This document shows positions 34,771 to 43,476 of a DNA stretch of 64,000 nt, piece by piece (positions within the stretch are counted from its first letter, which is position 1; every line of letters starts with the position of its first letter). The notes beneath the pieces are model-generated. The model did no database searches. It saw only the letters and a list, made by a program, of their open reading frames with translations, and was not told where the DNA came from. Source of the stretch: Dyella sedimenti (GTDB lineage: Bacteria > Pseudomonadota > Gammaproteobacteria > Xanthomonadales > Rhodanobacteraceae); NCBI RefSeq assembly GCF_022760995.1, contig NZ_JAKWJO010000003.1:434001-498000 (forward strand). Direction: 5' to 3'. Position numbers and translations under genes: made by a program.

Positions 34771-35051
34771 AAGGTCTCCTTGGCGTTGTGGCACGCCGGC
34801 CATTGGATTCATCAGCGCGCCCATCTTCGCCACGGCGACAAGCGGGTACATCAGACGACTCTCAAATAGCGGGAGACCTTCGGGCAGAACGTGTGGCAGC
34901 GCAGGCGGCGGCGTGCGGCACGAACGTCGCGCCACGCTTGGCCCGCGAGGAAAAGGACAGGAGCGCCATCGGCGATGGGCCATGCCCCTGCGCCGATTCA
35001 ACGCACCGGCGAATGCCTGGCCTCCGCCGGTCGGAGGCCAGGCGTGGCCTG

Positions 35052-35663
35052 TCAGTTGTATTGCAAGGTGAAGGCGATGTGGGCCTGGACGCGACCGGGC
35101 GTTATGGCGCCCGCCGGGCCCGGGTTGTAGTAGCGGACGATATAGTTCAGCGAGGCGGTGTGGTTGCTGATGGTGGCGACCGGTTGGTTGTTGGCGCCAA
35201 GCGTGTCGCCGCTGCCGTCGTCGAGCGGCGCGTCCACGGCCAGGTTGACCCGGTTGCCGTTGGCTGCATTGAGCAGTTCGATTTCCACGCCCTCGGCCAT
35301 GTCGCTGCTGTAGGTCGCGTTGCGCAAGGTGCCCTGCGGCGTGATGGCGGGGCTGATGGTGCGGTCGATCCACAAGGAAACCAGCTTGCCATTGGTGCAG
35401 TTGGCGCCGCTCACGATCAAGGAAAACGGGGTTTCGCCGCCACCGGTATATACCGGCAGGCCGGCGGCGCTGACCGCCGGCAAGGTCACGGAGAAATTGT
35501 GGTCGTCGCCCGTGGCGGCGCCTCCGCCCGCAAGGTCGCAAGTGGCGTCGTCGAGCTGTCCGTAGAACGTGAGAATGCCTTCGAGGGCCTGCACATGGCC
35601 GGGAAACAGCGCAGCGAGACCCAAAGCCGCCACCAGCACGGTGGAGACGCTTGTCCTTTTCAT
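35052..35663 (-). CDS. Fimbrial-type subunit, copy 2
   Basis: A 203-residue protein with the same architecture as its neighbour: signal peptide (1-27), cysteine pair (ATCDL and GANC), long shared blocks (TPFSL, NNQPVATI, YYNPG) and the same LQYN end. Divergence is highest in the first third. AAGGAAA stands before ATG 35663. The 281-bp gap between the two copies holds no gene. Expression of the pair could be from one promoter upstream of this copy. Chaperone and usher would have to come from elsewhere in the genome. Confidence 0.75.
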   Translation of the reverse strand: MKRTSVSTVLVAALGLAALFPGHVQALEGILTFYGQLDDATCDLAGGGAATGDDHNFSVTLPAVSAAGLPVYTGGGETPFSLIVSGANCTNGKLVSLWIDRTISPAITPQGTLRNATYSSDMAEGVEIELLNAANGNRVNLAVDAPLDDGSGDTLGANNQPVATISNHTASLNYIVRYYNPGPAGAITPGRVQAHIAFTLQYN

Positions 35664-36017
35664 GGAATTTCCTTGGCGTTGGGGATGGCAAGGAAGTGCG
35701 TGGCCAAGCGGCCGGTAGCTGGATCGGCCATGCATCCCGGTGGTCGCATGCGACGCACTTCCCGCTAATGAGGATTCATTAGCCGTGCCTATCTTCACTA
35801 TGGCCGTCGGCGGAAGTATCAGACGAATCTGAAAATGGAGGGCGCGCGAAGGCGGAGCGCGCCCTGGCAAGCCATGGCGGGCCCATGGCGGCCCTGCTCC
35901 GGCGGCGGAAACCCGGGCCGCCGTTGCGATATGTGCCTTGTTCCCGCGTTGATTGGTCGCATCCCTGCGACAAGATCACCTTCCGTCCTTGCCTGCCCGC
36001 GCGGCCCAGGCAAGCGG
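35664..36017. other. Intergenic region between fimbrial genes and OprD porin
   Basis: No gene is seen in these 354 bp. A hairpin CGGCGGC (35900-35906) / GCCGCCG (35917-35923) with a 10-nt loop could end the OprD transcript. The fimbrial promoter must lie toward 35670-35830, where a locally AT-richer stretch occurs, but no clear -35/-10 pair was found. Confidence 0.4.
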
Positions 36018-37352
36018 CTAGAACACGTAGGAGATCATCAGGCGGTTATAGGTGAACGAGGCGTTGTTGGGGTTGAGGTTGCCGGCGCCGCCGACGGAAC
36101 GCTCCCAGCGGTCGCGCAGGGTCAGGCCCTTCAGCAGGGAATCCAGGTGGTAGATGACGTCGAAGTACACATCATGGCTGGTACCCCGGTAATCGGTGGT
36201 GTACTTGGCATATGAAGCCACCAGCTGCAGCTTCTTGTCGAAGAAGTTGTAGAGCGCCTTGGCCTTCCAGGCATGGCCGGGGCCCGTCTCGACCAGGCCG
36301 CGGATCATCGAGGTGGTGAACAGCGGGTCGGTGCCGTAGTTCATGGTGTAGGGCGAGATCAGCGCGCCGCCGCCGACGGCGCCGTTCTCCTGGTCCAGCT
36401 TGTTGTAGGCAAAATCGATGCGGCCATCGAACACGCTGGTGCCGATGTCCGCGCCCCACACCTGGCTGCGTACCCGGTCGCCGGCCACGCCCAGCAGCTT
36501 GGCCTGCGTATCGACCAGGACATTGCCGTCGCCGCCACCGTTCTGGGTGAGGTACTGGAACGCGATCGAGGGGTTGAAGGGCGTGTCGGTCTGGAAGGTG
36601 TAGCTGCCATTGAGGTAGCCGGTACGGGCGAAGCCGAGGAAGTTGTAGTACCAGGCCTCGGCCTTGAGCGCGCCGCCGTTGTAGGTGGTGCCCAGCGCCC
36701 AGGTGCCATTGGCCTTGGATGCGTCCGCCGGCAGCGAGCCGTTGTTGCCGTACATCGAATCGCCGTCGAAGGTCGATGGGTAGTAGAGGTTGTCCTTGTA
36801 CATGCCGGTGGAGGTGCGGCTTTTCCACTCGAACTCGCGGATGCCGATGATGTTCCATTCGGCGTTGGGCGAATAGGCGACGGTGATGGCGTTGTACGAG
36901 GATGGGATCACGCGTGAATCGTTGTTGCCCATCCATGGCGTATCCAGGAACTGGTAGCCGCCGCGGACCAGGAAGCCATCGCGCTTGAACTGCAGGTAGG
37001 CCTGGGTCACGCCCGCGATTTCGTTGTCGGGGCCCGCCAGGGAGGTGTCGACTCTCGCCACCGGGTCGTCATGCGTATTCAGCGACGAGGCGACGAAGAA
37101 CGAGGCGCCCACGCTGAAGCCGCCGGCGAAGGCGCCCGTCTGCCCGTTGAGCAGGGCAGCCAGGGAGAATGCATGCGCGTCCGGCGTCTGGTTGGTGTTG
37201 TACAGGCGGCTGAAGTCGTAGGCGCGCAGCTGGCCGTCGACATGCCCCTTGGTGAAGATGTCATCGAAGCCGCTATCGTCGTCGGCATGCGCCTGCAGGC
37301 AGCAGGTGGCAAGTACGGAAGCGCACGCCGTGGCAAGGAGTTTCTTTGGCAT
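36018..37352 (-). CDS. OprD-family outer-membrane porin
   Basis: A 444-residue protein with signal peptide (MPKKLLATACASVLATCCLQAHA) and a run of amphipathic strands ending in a C-terminal phenylalanine (SYVF), as for an 18-stranded outer-membrane barrel. The GFDDIFTKGHVDGQLRAYDFSR start and the GGYQFLDTPWMGNNDSRVIPSSY motif are OprD-family features. Such porins take up small organic acids, amino acids or dipeptides. AGGAG precedes ATG 37352. It lies 85 bp downstream of the Mo-pterin domain gene and may share its ModE-linked promoter. Confidence 0.85.
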   Translation of the reverse strand: MPKKLLATACASVLATCCLQAHADDDSGFDDIFTKGHVDGQLRAYDFSRLYNTNQTPDAHAFSLAALLNGQTGAFAGGFSVGASFFVASSLNTHDDPVARVDTSLAGPDNEIAGVTQAYLQFKRDGFLVRGGYQFLDTPWMGNNDSRVIPSSYNAITVAYSPNAEWNIIGIREFEWKSRTSTGMYKDNLYYPSTFDGDSMYGNNGSLPADASKANGTWALGTTYNGGALKAEAWYYNFLGFARTGYLNGSYTFQTDTPFNPSIAFQYLTQNGGGDGNVLVDTQAKLLGVAGDRVRSQVWGADIGTSVFDGRIDFAYNKLDQENGAVGGGALISPYTMNYGTDPLFTTSMIRGLVETGPGHAWKAKALYNFFDKKLQLVASYAKYTTDYRGTSHDVYFDVIYHLDSLLKGLTLRDRWERSVGGAGNLNPNNASFTYNRLMISYVF

Positions 37353-37437
37353 GAAGCGGGTCTCCTGGACATAGTCGAACGTGGAAGGACGCGCGGCGAT
37401 GGCGGCCATGGCGCCGCCCCCTGCACCACGCGGGAAA

Positions 37438-37968
37438 TCAGGGCGCTATCGCGCCGTCGATCACATCGATGCTGACTACGTTGCGTACCCAGCGCGCAGG
37501 CCGCTCGTCGCCCGCCACGACCAGCCTGAACGGGCCGTCGGCCGCCAGGGGCTTGCCGTCGCGCTGGCTGGCGAGGATCACCTTGGCGTGCCCCAGGGTC
37601 GCGTCGAGCTCGCCCAGGCTGAACACGACCTGGTAATGGTCGGTGGCGGTAACCCGCACGAAACGGGCGAGGTTGTGCCCGCGCAAGGGTTTGTCCAGCG
37701 GTGCGCCGGCGCGGCGCAGCAACTCGTCCAGCGCCACGCCCTGCCACTGGCTCTGCGCCTCCTCGTGGGCGGCGGCGGTGATCGTGGCCTGCGGCATGGC
37801 GGCGAGCGCGGCACGATCAAAGCTGACCGGCGGCTGGCCGGCCACCGCGACACGGACCGACGCGACCGGCTCGGCCGCCTGGGCTACCGCAGCCAGCAGG
37901 CATCCGAGGAGAAAAAGCCACCCACGGGCATGGTTCCTGCGCATGGCATTCGTCAGCATGAAACGCAT
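37438..37968 (-). CDS. Small exported Mo-pterin (sulfite-oxidase-fold) domain protein
   Basis: A 176-residue protein with an N-terminal signal (about 1-34) and a domain of the oxidoreductase molybdopterin-binding type (QWQGVALDELLRRAGAP, YQVVFSLGELD, GDERPARWVRNVVSIDV). The cysteine that ligates molybdenum in sulfite oxidases is not present, so it may bind a pterin or metal without full catalysis. ATG 37968 has AGGGAAAAGG just upstream. A near-consensus ModE box lies 50-75 bp upstream, which fits control by molybdate. Confidence 0.75.
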   Translation of the reverse strand: MRFMLTNAMRRNHARGWLFLLGCLLAAVAQAAEPVASVRVAVAGQPPVSFDRAALAAMPQATITAAAHEEAQSQWQGVALDELLRRAGAPLDKPLRGHNLARFVRVTATDHYQVVFSLGELDATLGHAKVILASQRDGKPLAADGPFRLVVAGDERPARWVRNVVSIDVIDGAIAP

Positions 37969-38018
37969 CCTTTTCCCTGGGACAGGTGCGGGTTGGCGAA
38001 CAAGGCAGTTTCCGCAGG

Positions 38019-38044
38019 CGTTATATAACGCGATACATATCGAC
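38019..38044. promoter_or_regulatory. Candidate ModE binding site
   Basis: CGTTATAT-N10-ATATCGAC matches the E. coli ModE operator CGTTATAT-N10-ATATAACG in the whole left arm, the spacer length and the first half of the right arm. A perfect 12-bp palindrome CGTTATATAACG occupies 38019-38030. It lies between modE and the Mo-pterin protein gene, in the proper place to control the latter. Confidence 0.65.
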
Positions 38045-38198
38045 GTCCAGACACTGGCAATGGCACGGGCCGCCTCCCAGCGAATCAGGCCATGCTGGCC
38101 AGGAAACAATCCGGCCGGAAATGACATTTGTGCATGTGCACATGACTCGTGGCGTGGATTGGCCGTCTATTTGGGATGCCTGTGATGGGGCTACCTGC

Positions 38199-38993
38199 TC
38201 AGCCGGTGGTGCCGAGAATGATGCTGGATGCCTTGACGATGGCCAGGACCGCAATGCCTTCCTTCAGGCCCAGCGCATCGACGCTGTCGTTGGTGATGAT
38301 GGCAACCAGCACGCTGCCGCCCTTGAGGGCCACCTTGACCTCGGCATTGACCGCGCCGGAAGTGACTCCGGTCACGGTGCCGGCGAGCTGGTTGCGGGCC
38401 GAGAGGCGCAGGCCATCGTCGGGCAACCCGATCAGCACCGAGGATGCCTTGATCAGCGCCACGGCCTCTCCGCCCGGCGCCAGGCCGAGGCCGTGCGTGC
38501 TCTCGCTGGTGATGGCGGCCACGAGGCGGTCGCCGCCGGGTATCTCCAGTTCCACCAGGTCGTTGACCACGCCCTTGCGGATGCCGACGACCTTGCCGGC
38601 GAACTGGTTGCGTGCACTGGTCCTTATCATCAGCCGCCTCACGAGTGCGATGTTGTCGAGGGAAGCCCCGTCGAGCGCGCCCAGGCGCTCCACGAAGCGT
38701 TGGTGCTCCTGCTCCAGCGCGCGGAACGTCATGACCAGTTGCTCCCCACGCGCCGTCAACCGCGTGCCGCCGCCGTGCCTGCCGCCGGTGGCCCGGTGCA
38801 CCAGCGGCTCGTCGGCGAGGTTGTTCATGGCCTCGACGGCGTCCCAGGCGCCCTTGTAGCTCATGCCAACGGCACGCGCCGCGGCGGTGATCGAGCCGGT
38901 CTCGCCGATCCTGGCGAGCAGCTCGATACGATCCTTGCCGCCCAGCGCGTGGCCACCCGCATGAAGCCAGAGCATTCCCTTCAGTTCCAACAT
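38199..38993 (-). CDS. modE: Molybdate-responsive regulator ModE
   Basis: A 264-residue regulator. The N-terminal winged helix (about 18-85; RIELLARIGETGSITAAARAVGMSYKGAWDAVEAMNN) has the ModE pattern, and two tandem TOBE/MOP domains (about 125-190 and 195-264; SARNQFAGKV and SARNQLAGTV) bind molybdate between subunits. GGAGGG precedes ATG 38993. It lies after the CO dehydrogenase operon on the same strand, and next to a ModE-like site upstream of the following gene. It likely links cox, pao and pterin genes to molybdate supply. Confidence 0.92.
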   Translation of the reverse strand: MLELKGMLWLHAGGHALGGKDRIELLARIGETGSITAAARAVGMSYKGAWDAVEAMNNLADEPLVHRATGGRHGGGTRLTARGEQLVMTFRALEQEHQRFVERLGALDGASLDNIALVRRLMIRTSARNQFAGKVVGIRKGVVNDLVELEIPGGDRLVAAITSESTHGLGLAPGGEAVALIKASSVLIGLPDDGLRLSARNQLAGTVTGVTSGAVNAEVKVALKGGSVLVAIITNDSVDALGLKEGIAVLAIVKASSIILGTTG

Positions 38994-39095
38994 GGAGCGC
39001 CCTCCCCGCCTGGCACGCCAGCCTGCCGGCAGTGAGTCTAGCGGCTTCGGCGGCACCGGACAGCGATGGCCTGCGCGAGCCGGCCGCCGGCATGC

Positions 39096-39740
39096 CTACG
39101 ATGCCTGCGCCATCGCCGCCGCATCGGCCAGGCGTCGCCGGATGCGGGCGTAGTCGTCTGGCGTGTCTATGTCCGTGGTGCAGCGGTCATGGCCAACCTC
39201 GAAGCACACCACGTCCTGCGGGTGATCCTCGATCAGGTGGCGGCAACCCGGATTCACCTGCCCGCTCAGCACCTCCGGCACGCGGCTGGCCGCGAAAACC
39301 ACCGGATTGCCGCGCCGACCCTGGTGATGCGGCACCAGGATGGCATCGCGTGGCAGGCCCGCGAAGGCTTCGGCCAGCGCGCGGTAGTCCCCGCCTTCGA
39401 GCAGCACCATGTCGGCCAGGCAAACCATCACCGCCAGGCAAGGACGCTGCAGCGCGGCCAGCCCCGCGACCACCGAGCCCATCTGCCCGGCGGCATGGCG
39501 CGGGTTGTGGCGGAACGCCAATGGCAGGTCGGCCAGCGCCGCCATCACTTCGCGGCCGCGATGCCCGGTGACGACGATGACCTCTTCCGGCCCGGCCTCG
39601 AGCAAGGCGGTGGCGGTCAGGCGCACGGCGGGCATCGCTCCGCCGTCGCGCGGCAGCGGCAGCAGCTGCTTGAAGGCGCCCTCCATGCGCGAGGCGCTAC
39701 CAGCGGCGAGCAGCACCGCTGAAAACGACACCGTGCTCAT
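39096..39740 (-). CDS. MocA-like molybdenum cofactor nucleotidyltransferase
   Basis: A 214-residue NTP transferase with the nucleotide loop LLAAGSASRMEG and K24 in FKQLLPL, then a CLADMVLL block (usual D-Q-P is D-M here) and a DIDTPDDY end. MocA adds CMP to molybdopterin, giving the cytosine dinucleotide form used by CO dehydrogenase and related hydroxylases. The ATG overlaps the stop of the XdhC-YHS gene (ATGA). It is the last gene of the cox operon. Confidence 0.83.
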   Translation of the reverse strand: MSTVSFSAVLLAAGSASRMEGAFKQLLPLPRDGGAMPAVRLTATALLEAGPEEVIVVTGHRGREVMAALADLPLAFRHNPRHAAGQMGSVVAGLAALQRPCLAVMVCLADMVLLEGGDYRALAEAFAGLPRDAILVPHHQGRRGNPVVFAASRVPEVLSGQVNPGCRHLIEDHPQDVVCFEVGHDRCTTDIDTPDDYARIRRRLADAAAMAQAS

Positions 39741-40777
39741 GCGCCGGCCTTCGGCGTTTCGGTGAGCCGCATGCGCGCGCCGATGGCCAGGTACTTGCCT
39801 GGGTGCCGCTCGAATTCCTCGCGGCAGCCGGTGCAGCAGAAGTAGTGGGTCTGCCCCTCCATGGTCAGGCTGCTGAGGGCGGTGGACGGGTCGACCTGGG
39901 CGCCGCAGACGGGATTCACGTAGCCCGTCGCGATCTGGACGGGCGGGCCAGCCTTCCCCGGCTCGGCCCGGGTCTCCTCACCGGCGCCGCCGGCCGTCGA
40001 CTCGCGGCGGCCGTGGCGCAGGGCCACCAGCCCGGTGACGGCGGCCAGGGCGATCTCGCCCGGCGTGGTCGCCCCTATATCCGGCCCCGCCGGCGCGTGC
40101 ATGTCGGCCAGGCGCTCCTCGGCGATGCCGCGCAGGCGCATCGCCGCCCGCAGGCGCTCGGCCTTGCGCCGGCTCGCCACTACCAGTACGCCCCGCGCGG
40201 GCGATTGCAGGGCATCCTCCAGTGCCGCCTCGTCGCCATCCCCCTGCGTGGCCACCAGCGCGTAGGATTCCGGCGCCGGCAAGGCGGAAACATGCGCCGC
40301 ATCGCCTGGCAGGCCGAAGGTGGCGGCGAACTCGCCCGTGGCCGCCACGGCCGAATCCAGCAGCGCCTCGAAGCCCACCTCACGCGCGAACCAGGCCGCC
40401 GCGCGCGCCGCCGGCGTATTGCCGTACACGCGCAGGCGTGGCGTCACCGCCGCCGGCTGGATGAACAGCTCCACGTCGCCATTGCTCGCGCACTGCATGG
40501 GCTGCACGTCCACGTCGTCCATCGGATCGCCGCTGTTGCTCAGCCGCAGCCGCTGCGCCTGGCCGGTGGCAATGACGCGTAACGCGGTGGCCTTGACCAC
40601 GCTCTGCACGCAGCCGCCACCCACCCAGCCATGCAGGCTGCCATCGGCTTCCACGACGGCCTGGGCGCCCAGGTAGGCCGAGCTCGGTGGCTTCACGGCG
40701 ATCACCGTGACCCAGGCATGCGGCCGCGCCTGCCGCATCAGTTCGCGCGCGAGATCGAGCAGTTCGGGAGTGCTCAC
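39737..40777 (-). CDS. XdhC/CoxI-family Mo-enzyme maturation factor with C-terminal YHS domain
   Basis: About 346 residues. Residues 1-240 show both XdhC parts: the N-terminal GGCVQ box (GWVGGGCVQSVV) and a Rossmann-like domain with DIGATTPGEIALA. XdhC/CoxI proteins insert sulfurated Mo cofactor into the large subunit. After a flexible linker the last 60 residues are a YHS domain (NPVCGAQVDP, HYFCCTGCREEFERHPGKYL), a cysteine-rich metal-binding module. This fusion is unusual. AAGGAGG lies ideally before GTG 40777; an ATG at 40792 overlapping the upstream stop is the alternative. Confidence 0.85.
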   Translation of the reverse strand: MSTPELLDLARELMRQARPHAWVTVIAVKPPSSAYLGAQAVVEADGSLHGWVGGGCVQSVVKATALRVIATGQAQRLRLSNSGDPMDDVDVQPMQCASNGDVELFIQPAAVTPRLRVYGNTPAARAAAWFAREVGFEALLDSAVAATGEFAATFGLPGDAAHVSALPAPESYALVATQGDGDEAALEDALQSPARGVLVVASRRKAERLRAAMRLRGIAEERLADMHAPAGPDIGATTPGEIALAAVTGLVALRHGRRESTAGGAGEETRAEPGKAGPPVQIATGYVNPVCGAQVDPSTALSSLTMEGQTHYFCCTGCREEFERHPGKYLAIGARMRLTETPKAGA

Positions 40778-40788
40778 GGCAGCCTCCT

Positions 40789-41973
40789 TCATCGTAGTGC
40801 CCGGAGCAAGGGCTCCAGCACGCGTTCCACGCTGGCCAGGTCATGGGCCGGCGCATGCAGGTCGAGGTATGGCATGGCGGCGGCGATGCCGCGGGCAAGC
40901 GGCCGGTAGTCGTCGCGGCCCGCCAGCGGATTCAGCCATAGGATCCGCCGGACGCGCCGGCGCAGGCTCCGCAGCGTGACGGCCAGCAGTTCGGTATCGC
41001 CGGTGTCGTAGCCGTCGCTGACCACGATGAGCCCGGTGCGGCGGTGGAGCAGCGCGGCGTGTCCGCGCTCGAACTGATGCAGGCACTCGCCGATGCGCGT
41101 ACCGCCGGCCCAGCCCGCCGAGAGCAATTGCAGCCGTTCCTGCGCACGCCGCGGATCAGGGTCGCGCAAGGCATCGCCCACCAGGCTCAGGTGGGTATGC
41201 CAGAGGAAGACATGGGTATCCCAGTGCGCGCCCTGCAGCGCACGTGCCAGCCGCAGGAAGAAGAAGCTGTAGAGGTTCATCGAGCGGCTCACGTCCAGCA
41301 GCAACACCAGCCTCGGCCGTTGACGCCGCGATGTGCGGAAGGCCAGTTCGAGCGGCTCGCCGCCATGGGCCACGCTATGCCGCGCAGTGGCGCGCAGGTC
41401 GATGCGGCGCCCTTCGCCGGATCGCTCGCGTCGCAGCGACAGCCAGCGCAGGCGTTGTGCGAGGCGGCGCATCAGGGCATCCATGGCGCGCAGGCTGTCC
41501 GGCTCGTGCAGGTGGCTGAAATCGGCGCGTTCCAGCGATGGCCGGCTGCTGGCCCCACGCTGCGCCGCGCCGCCCTCGGCATCGGCATCGGCATCGGCAT
41601 CGTCGTTGGCGGCGGCCTGCGCCTGGCCTTCGCTGCGATCCGACGGGCCGCCCGCCGACGGCTTTCCCTTGGACAGCGCGCCCGCGCCGACACCCTGGCT
41701 CGCCACCAGCCGCTGCCGGTTGGGCGGCTGGAACCAGGCATCGAACAATTCGTCGAAATGCTCGCGGTCGCCGGCGCGGTGGCACAGCAGCGCCCGGGCC
41801 GACCAGCGCAACAGGCTGGGCTCCAGCAGGTCGATGCGGGACGCCGCGCCCAGCAGCAGCACCGCGTCGTCCAGCCCGACGCCGAACCCGTTGGCGCGCA
41901 GGAACGAGACGAAGCCCGTCAGGCGCACGGTGAGCGCGTGCCCGGCCGCCGCGGTAGCCTTCGCCTTCAGCAT
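40789..41973 (-). CDS. coxE: CoxE-like VWA-domain protein
   Basis: A 394-residue protein with a helical N-terminal CoxE region, an aspartate/alanine-rich spacer (about 120-135), and a von Willebrand A domain with MIDAS motif D-V-S-R-S (LLLDVSRSMNLY). It works with the MoxR-type ATPase CoxD to mature the Mo-Cu active site of CO dehydrogenase. The start overlaps the end of coxD by 7 bp, and its stop overlaps a possible ATG of the following gene. Confidence 0.9.
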   Translation of the reverse strand: MLKAKATAAAGHALTVRLTGFVSFLRANGFGVGLDDAVLLLGAASRIDLLEPSLLRWSARALLCHRAGDREHFDELFDAWFQPPNRQRLVASQGVGAGALSKGKPSAGGPSDRSEGQAQAAANDDADADADAEGGAAQRGASSRPSLERADFSHLHEPDSLRAMDALMRRLAQRLRWLSLRRERSGEGRRIDLRATARHSVAHGGEPLELAFRTSRRQRPRLVLLLDVSRSMNLYSFFFLRLARALQGAHWDTHVFLWHTHLSLVGDALRDPDPRRAQERLQLLSAGWAGGTRIGECLHQFERGHAALLHRRTGLIVVSDGYDTGDTELLAVTLRSLRRRVRRILWLNPLAGRDDYRPLARGIAAAMPYLDLHAPAHDLASVERVLEPLLRALR

Positions 41974-42854
41974 GCAGCCACCAGCCGTTGCACGGTCTCG
42001 ACGCCGACCCCGGCACGGTCGGCGCGGGTCTTGAGCAGGGCCGACAGGCTGTCGAGCAGAACGTCCGGGCTAGCCTGGTCGAGCCGCTGCACCTCCAGGC
42101 GCAACAGCGCCGCCGCCCAGTCCAGCGTCTCGGCAATGCCGGGCCGGCGCTGCAGGCCCAGCTGGCGCAGCGATTGCACGAACTCCACCAGTTGCCGGGC
42201 CAGCGCGGCCGGCGCCTCGGGCATGCGCGTCTCCACGATCAGCAGTTCTTTCTCGAACGCGGGGTATTCGACGTAGTGGTACAGGCAGCGCCGGCGCAAG
42301 GCATCGGACAGCTCGCGCGTGCCGTTGCTGGTCAGCACCACCCAGGGGCGCGAACGCGCGACGATGGTGCCCAGCTCGGGAATGGACAGCTGGAAGTCCG
42401 AGAGCAGTTCTAGCAGGTAGGCCTCGAAGGCCTCGTCGGCGCGGTCGATCTCGTCGATCAGCAGCACCACCGGCTGTTCGCGCGTGATCGATTCCAGCAG
42501 CGGGCGCTTGAGCAGGTAGCGCTCGGAGAAGATGTCCTGCTCCTTGGCTGCGGCGGAGCGCTCGTCACGCTCCAGCAGGCGGATGGCCAGCAGCTGGCGC
42601 TGGTAGTTCCACTCGTACATCGCCGCGGATGCATCCAGACCCTCGTAGCACTGCAGGCGCACGCAATCGGTGCCGTGCAGGCGGGCCAGCACCTTGGCCA
42701 CCTCGGTCTTGCCCACCCCGGCCTCGCCCTCCAGCAGCAACGGACGGCGCAGTTCGTTCATCAGCAGCAGGAGCGCCACCATCGGCCGCTCGGCGACATA
42801 GCCCAGCCGCAACAGCCGTTCCTGCAGGTCGATGACGTCGCGCATGCGGTCCAT
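41967..42854 (-). CDS. coxD: CoxD-like MoxR-family AAA+ ATPase
   Basis: A 295-residue ATPase with Walker A GEAGVGKTEVA, Walker B VVLLIDEIDRAD, sensor 1 (VLTSNGTRE) and an arginine finger region (LRRRCLYHYVEYP). In the carboxydotroph Oligotropha, CoxD helps insert sulfur and copper into the CO dehydrogenase active site. ATG 42854 is chosen because conserved sequence begins there; a longer reading overlaps coxG. It sits 16 bp after coxG. Confidence 0.9.
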   Translation of the reverse strand: MDRMRDVIDLQERLLRLGYVAERPMVALLLLMNELRRPLLLEGEAGVGKTEVAKVLARLHGTDCVRLQCYEGLDASAAMYEWNYQRQLLAIRLLERDERSAAAKEQDIFSERYLLKRPLLESITREQPVVLLIDEIDRADEAFEAYLLELLSDFQLSIPELGTIVARSRPWVVLTSNGTRELSDALRRRCLYHYVEYPAFEKELLIVETRMPEAPAALARQLVEFVQSLRQLGLQRRPGIAETLDWAAALLRLEVQRLDQASPDVLLDSLSALLKTRADRAGVGVETVQRLVAAC

Positions 42855-42870
42855 GGCCAGCCTCGCCGGA

Positions 42871-43473
42871 TCACGCCGAGCCGCGGCGGCCGAACAGGTG
42901 GCGGAACCAGTCGCGCACCACCGCCCAGAACAAGGCGAACGCATTCAGCTCGCGACCCTTGGCCGGCGGTGGCGCAGGTTTTTCGCCAGCCTCCTGCGCG
43001 GGCGCGGCGGGGGCTTGCCTGGCCACCTCCGCCGCGAAGTTCCTGGCGAACTGCTGCAGGATCTGCTCGGTGACGCTGCCCATCATGCGTCCGCCAAAGG
43101 TGGCGGCCTTGCCGCTGACGGAGACGTCGCTCTTGCCCACCAGCTGGCAACTGGCGGGCGAGTCGCCGGATTGCACGCTGGCCAGCAGGTCCATCGAGGC
43201 GCCCGAGGTGCCGGTGGCGTCGGCACCCTTGCCCACCAGGTGCAGGGTGCGCGTGGCCGCGTCGATCCCGGCCACTTCGATATCGCCCTTGAACACCAGG
43301 CTGGCCGGGCCGAGCTTGACCGAGACCGTGCCCTTGTAATGGCTGTCGTCCACCCGCTCGGTGATCGTCGCGCCCGGCATGCAGCCGGCCACGTCCTCGA
43401 CGTTCTGCAGCAAGGCCCAGGCCGCCTCGCTGCTGCCTGGCATGGGAAAGGTCTTTTCCACCGAGAATTTCAT
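42871..43473 (-). CDS. coxG: CoxG-like SRPBCC protein
   Basis: A 200-residue protein: SRPBCC/START-like domain (about 1-145; PGATITERVDDSHYKGTVSVKLGP) and a C-terminal extension with a basic amphipathic/hydrophobic helix (FALFWAVVRDWFRHLF) after a proline/alanine linker. CoxG is thought to help CO dehydrogenase attach to the membrane, and may deliver quinone. It starts 3 bp after the coxL stop, so translation is coupled. Confidence 0.88.
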   Translation of the reverse strand: MKFSVEKTFPMPGSSEAAWALLQNVEDVAGCMPGATITERVDDSHYKGTVSVKLGPASLVFKGDIEVAGIDAATRTLHLVGKGADATGTSGASMDLLASVQSGDSPASCQLVGKSDVSVSGKAATFGGRMMGSVTEQILQQFARNFAAEVARQAPAAPAQEAGEKPAPPPAKGRELNAFALFWAVVRDWFRHLFGRRGSA

Positions 43474-43476
43474 GGG

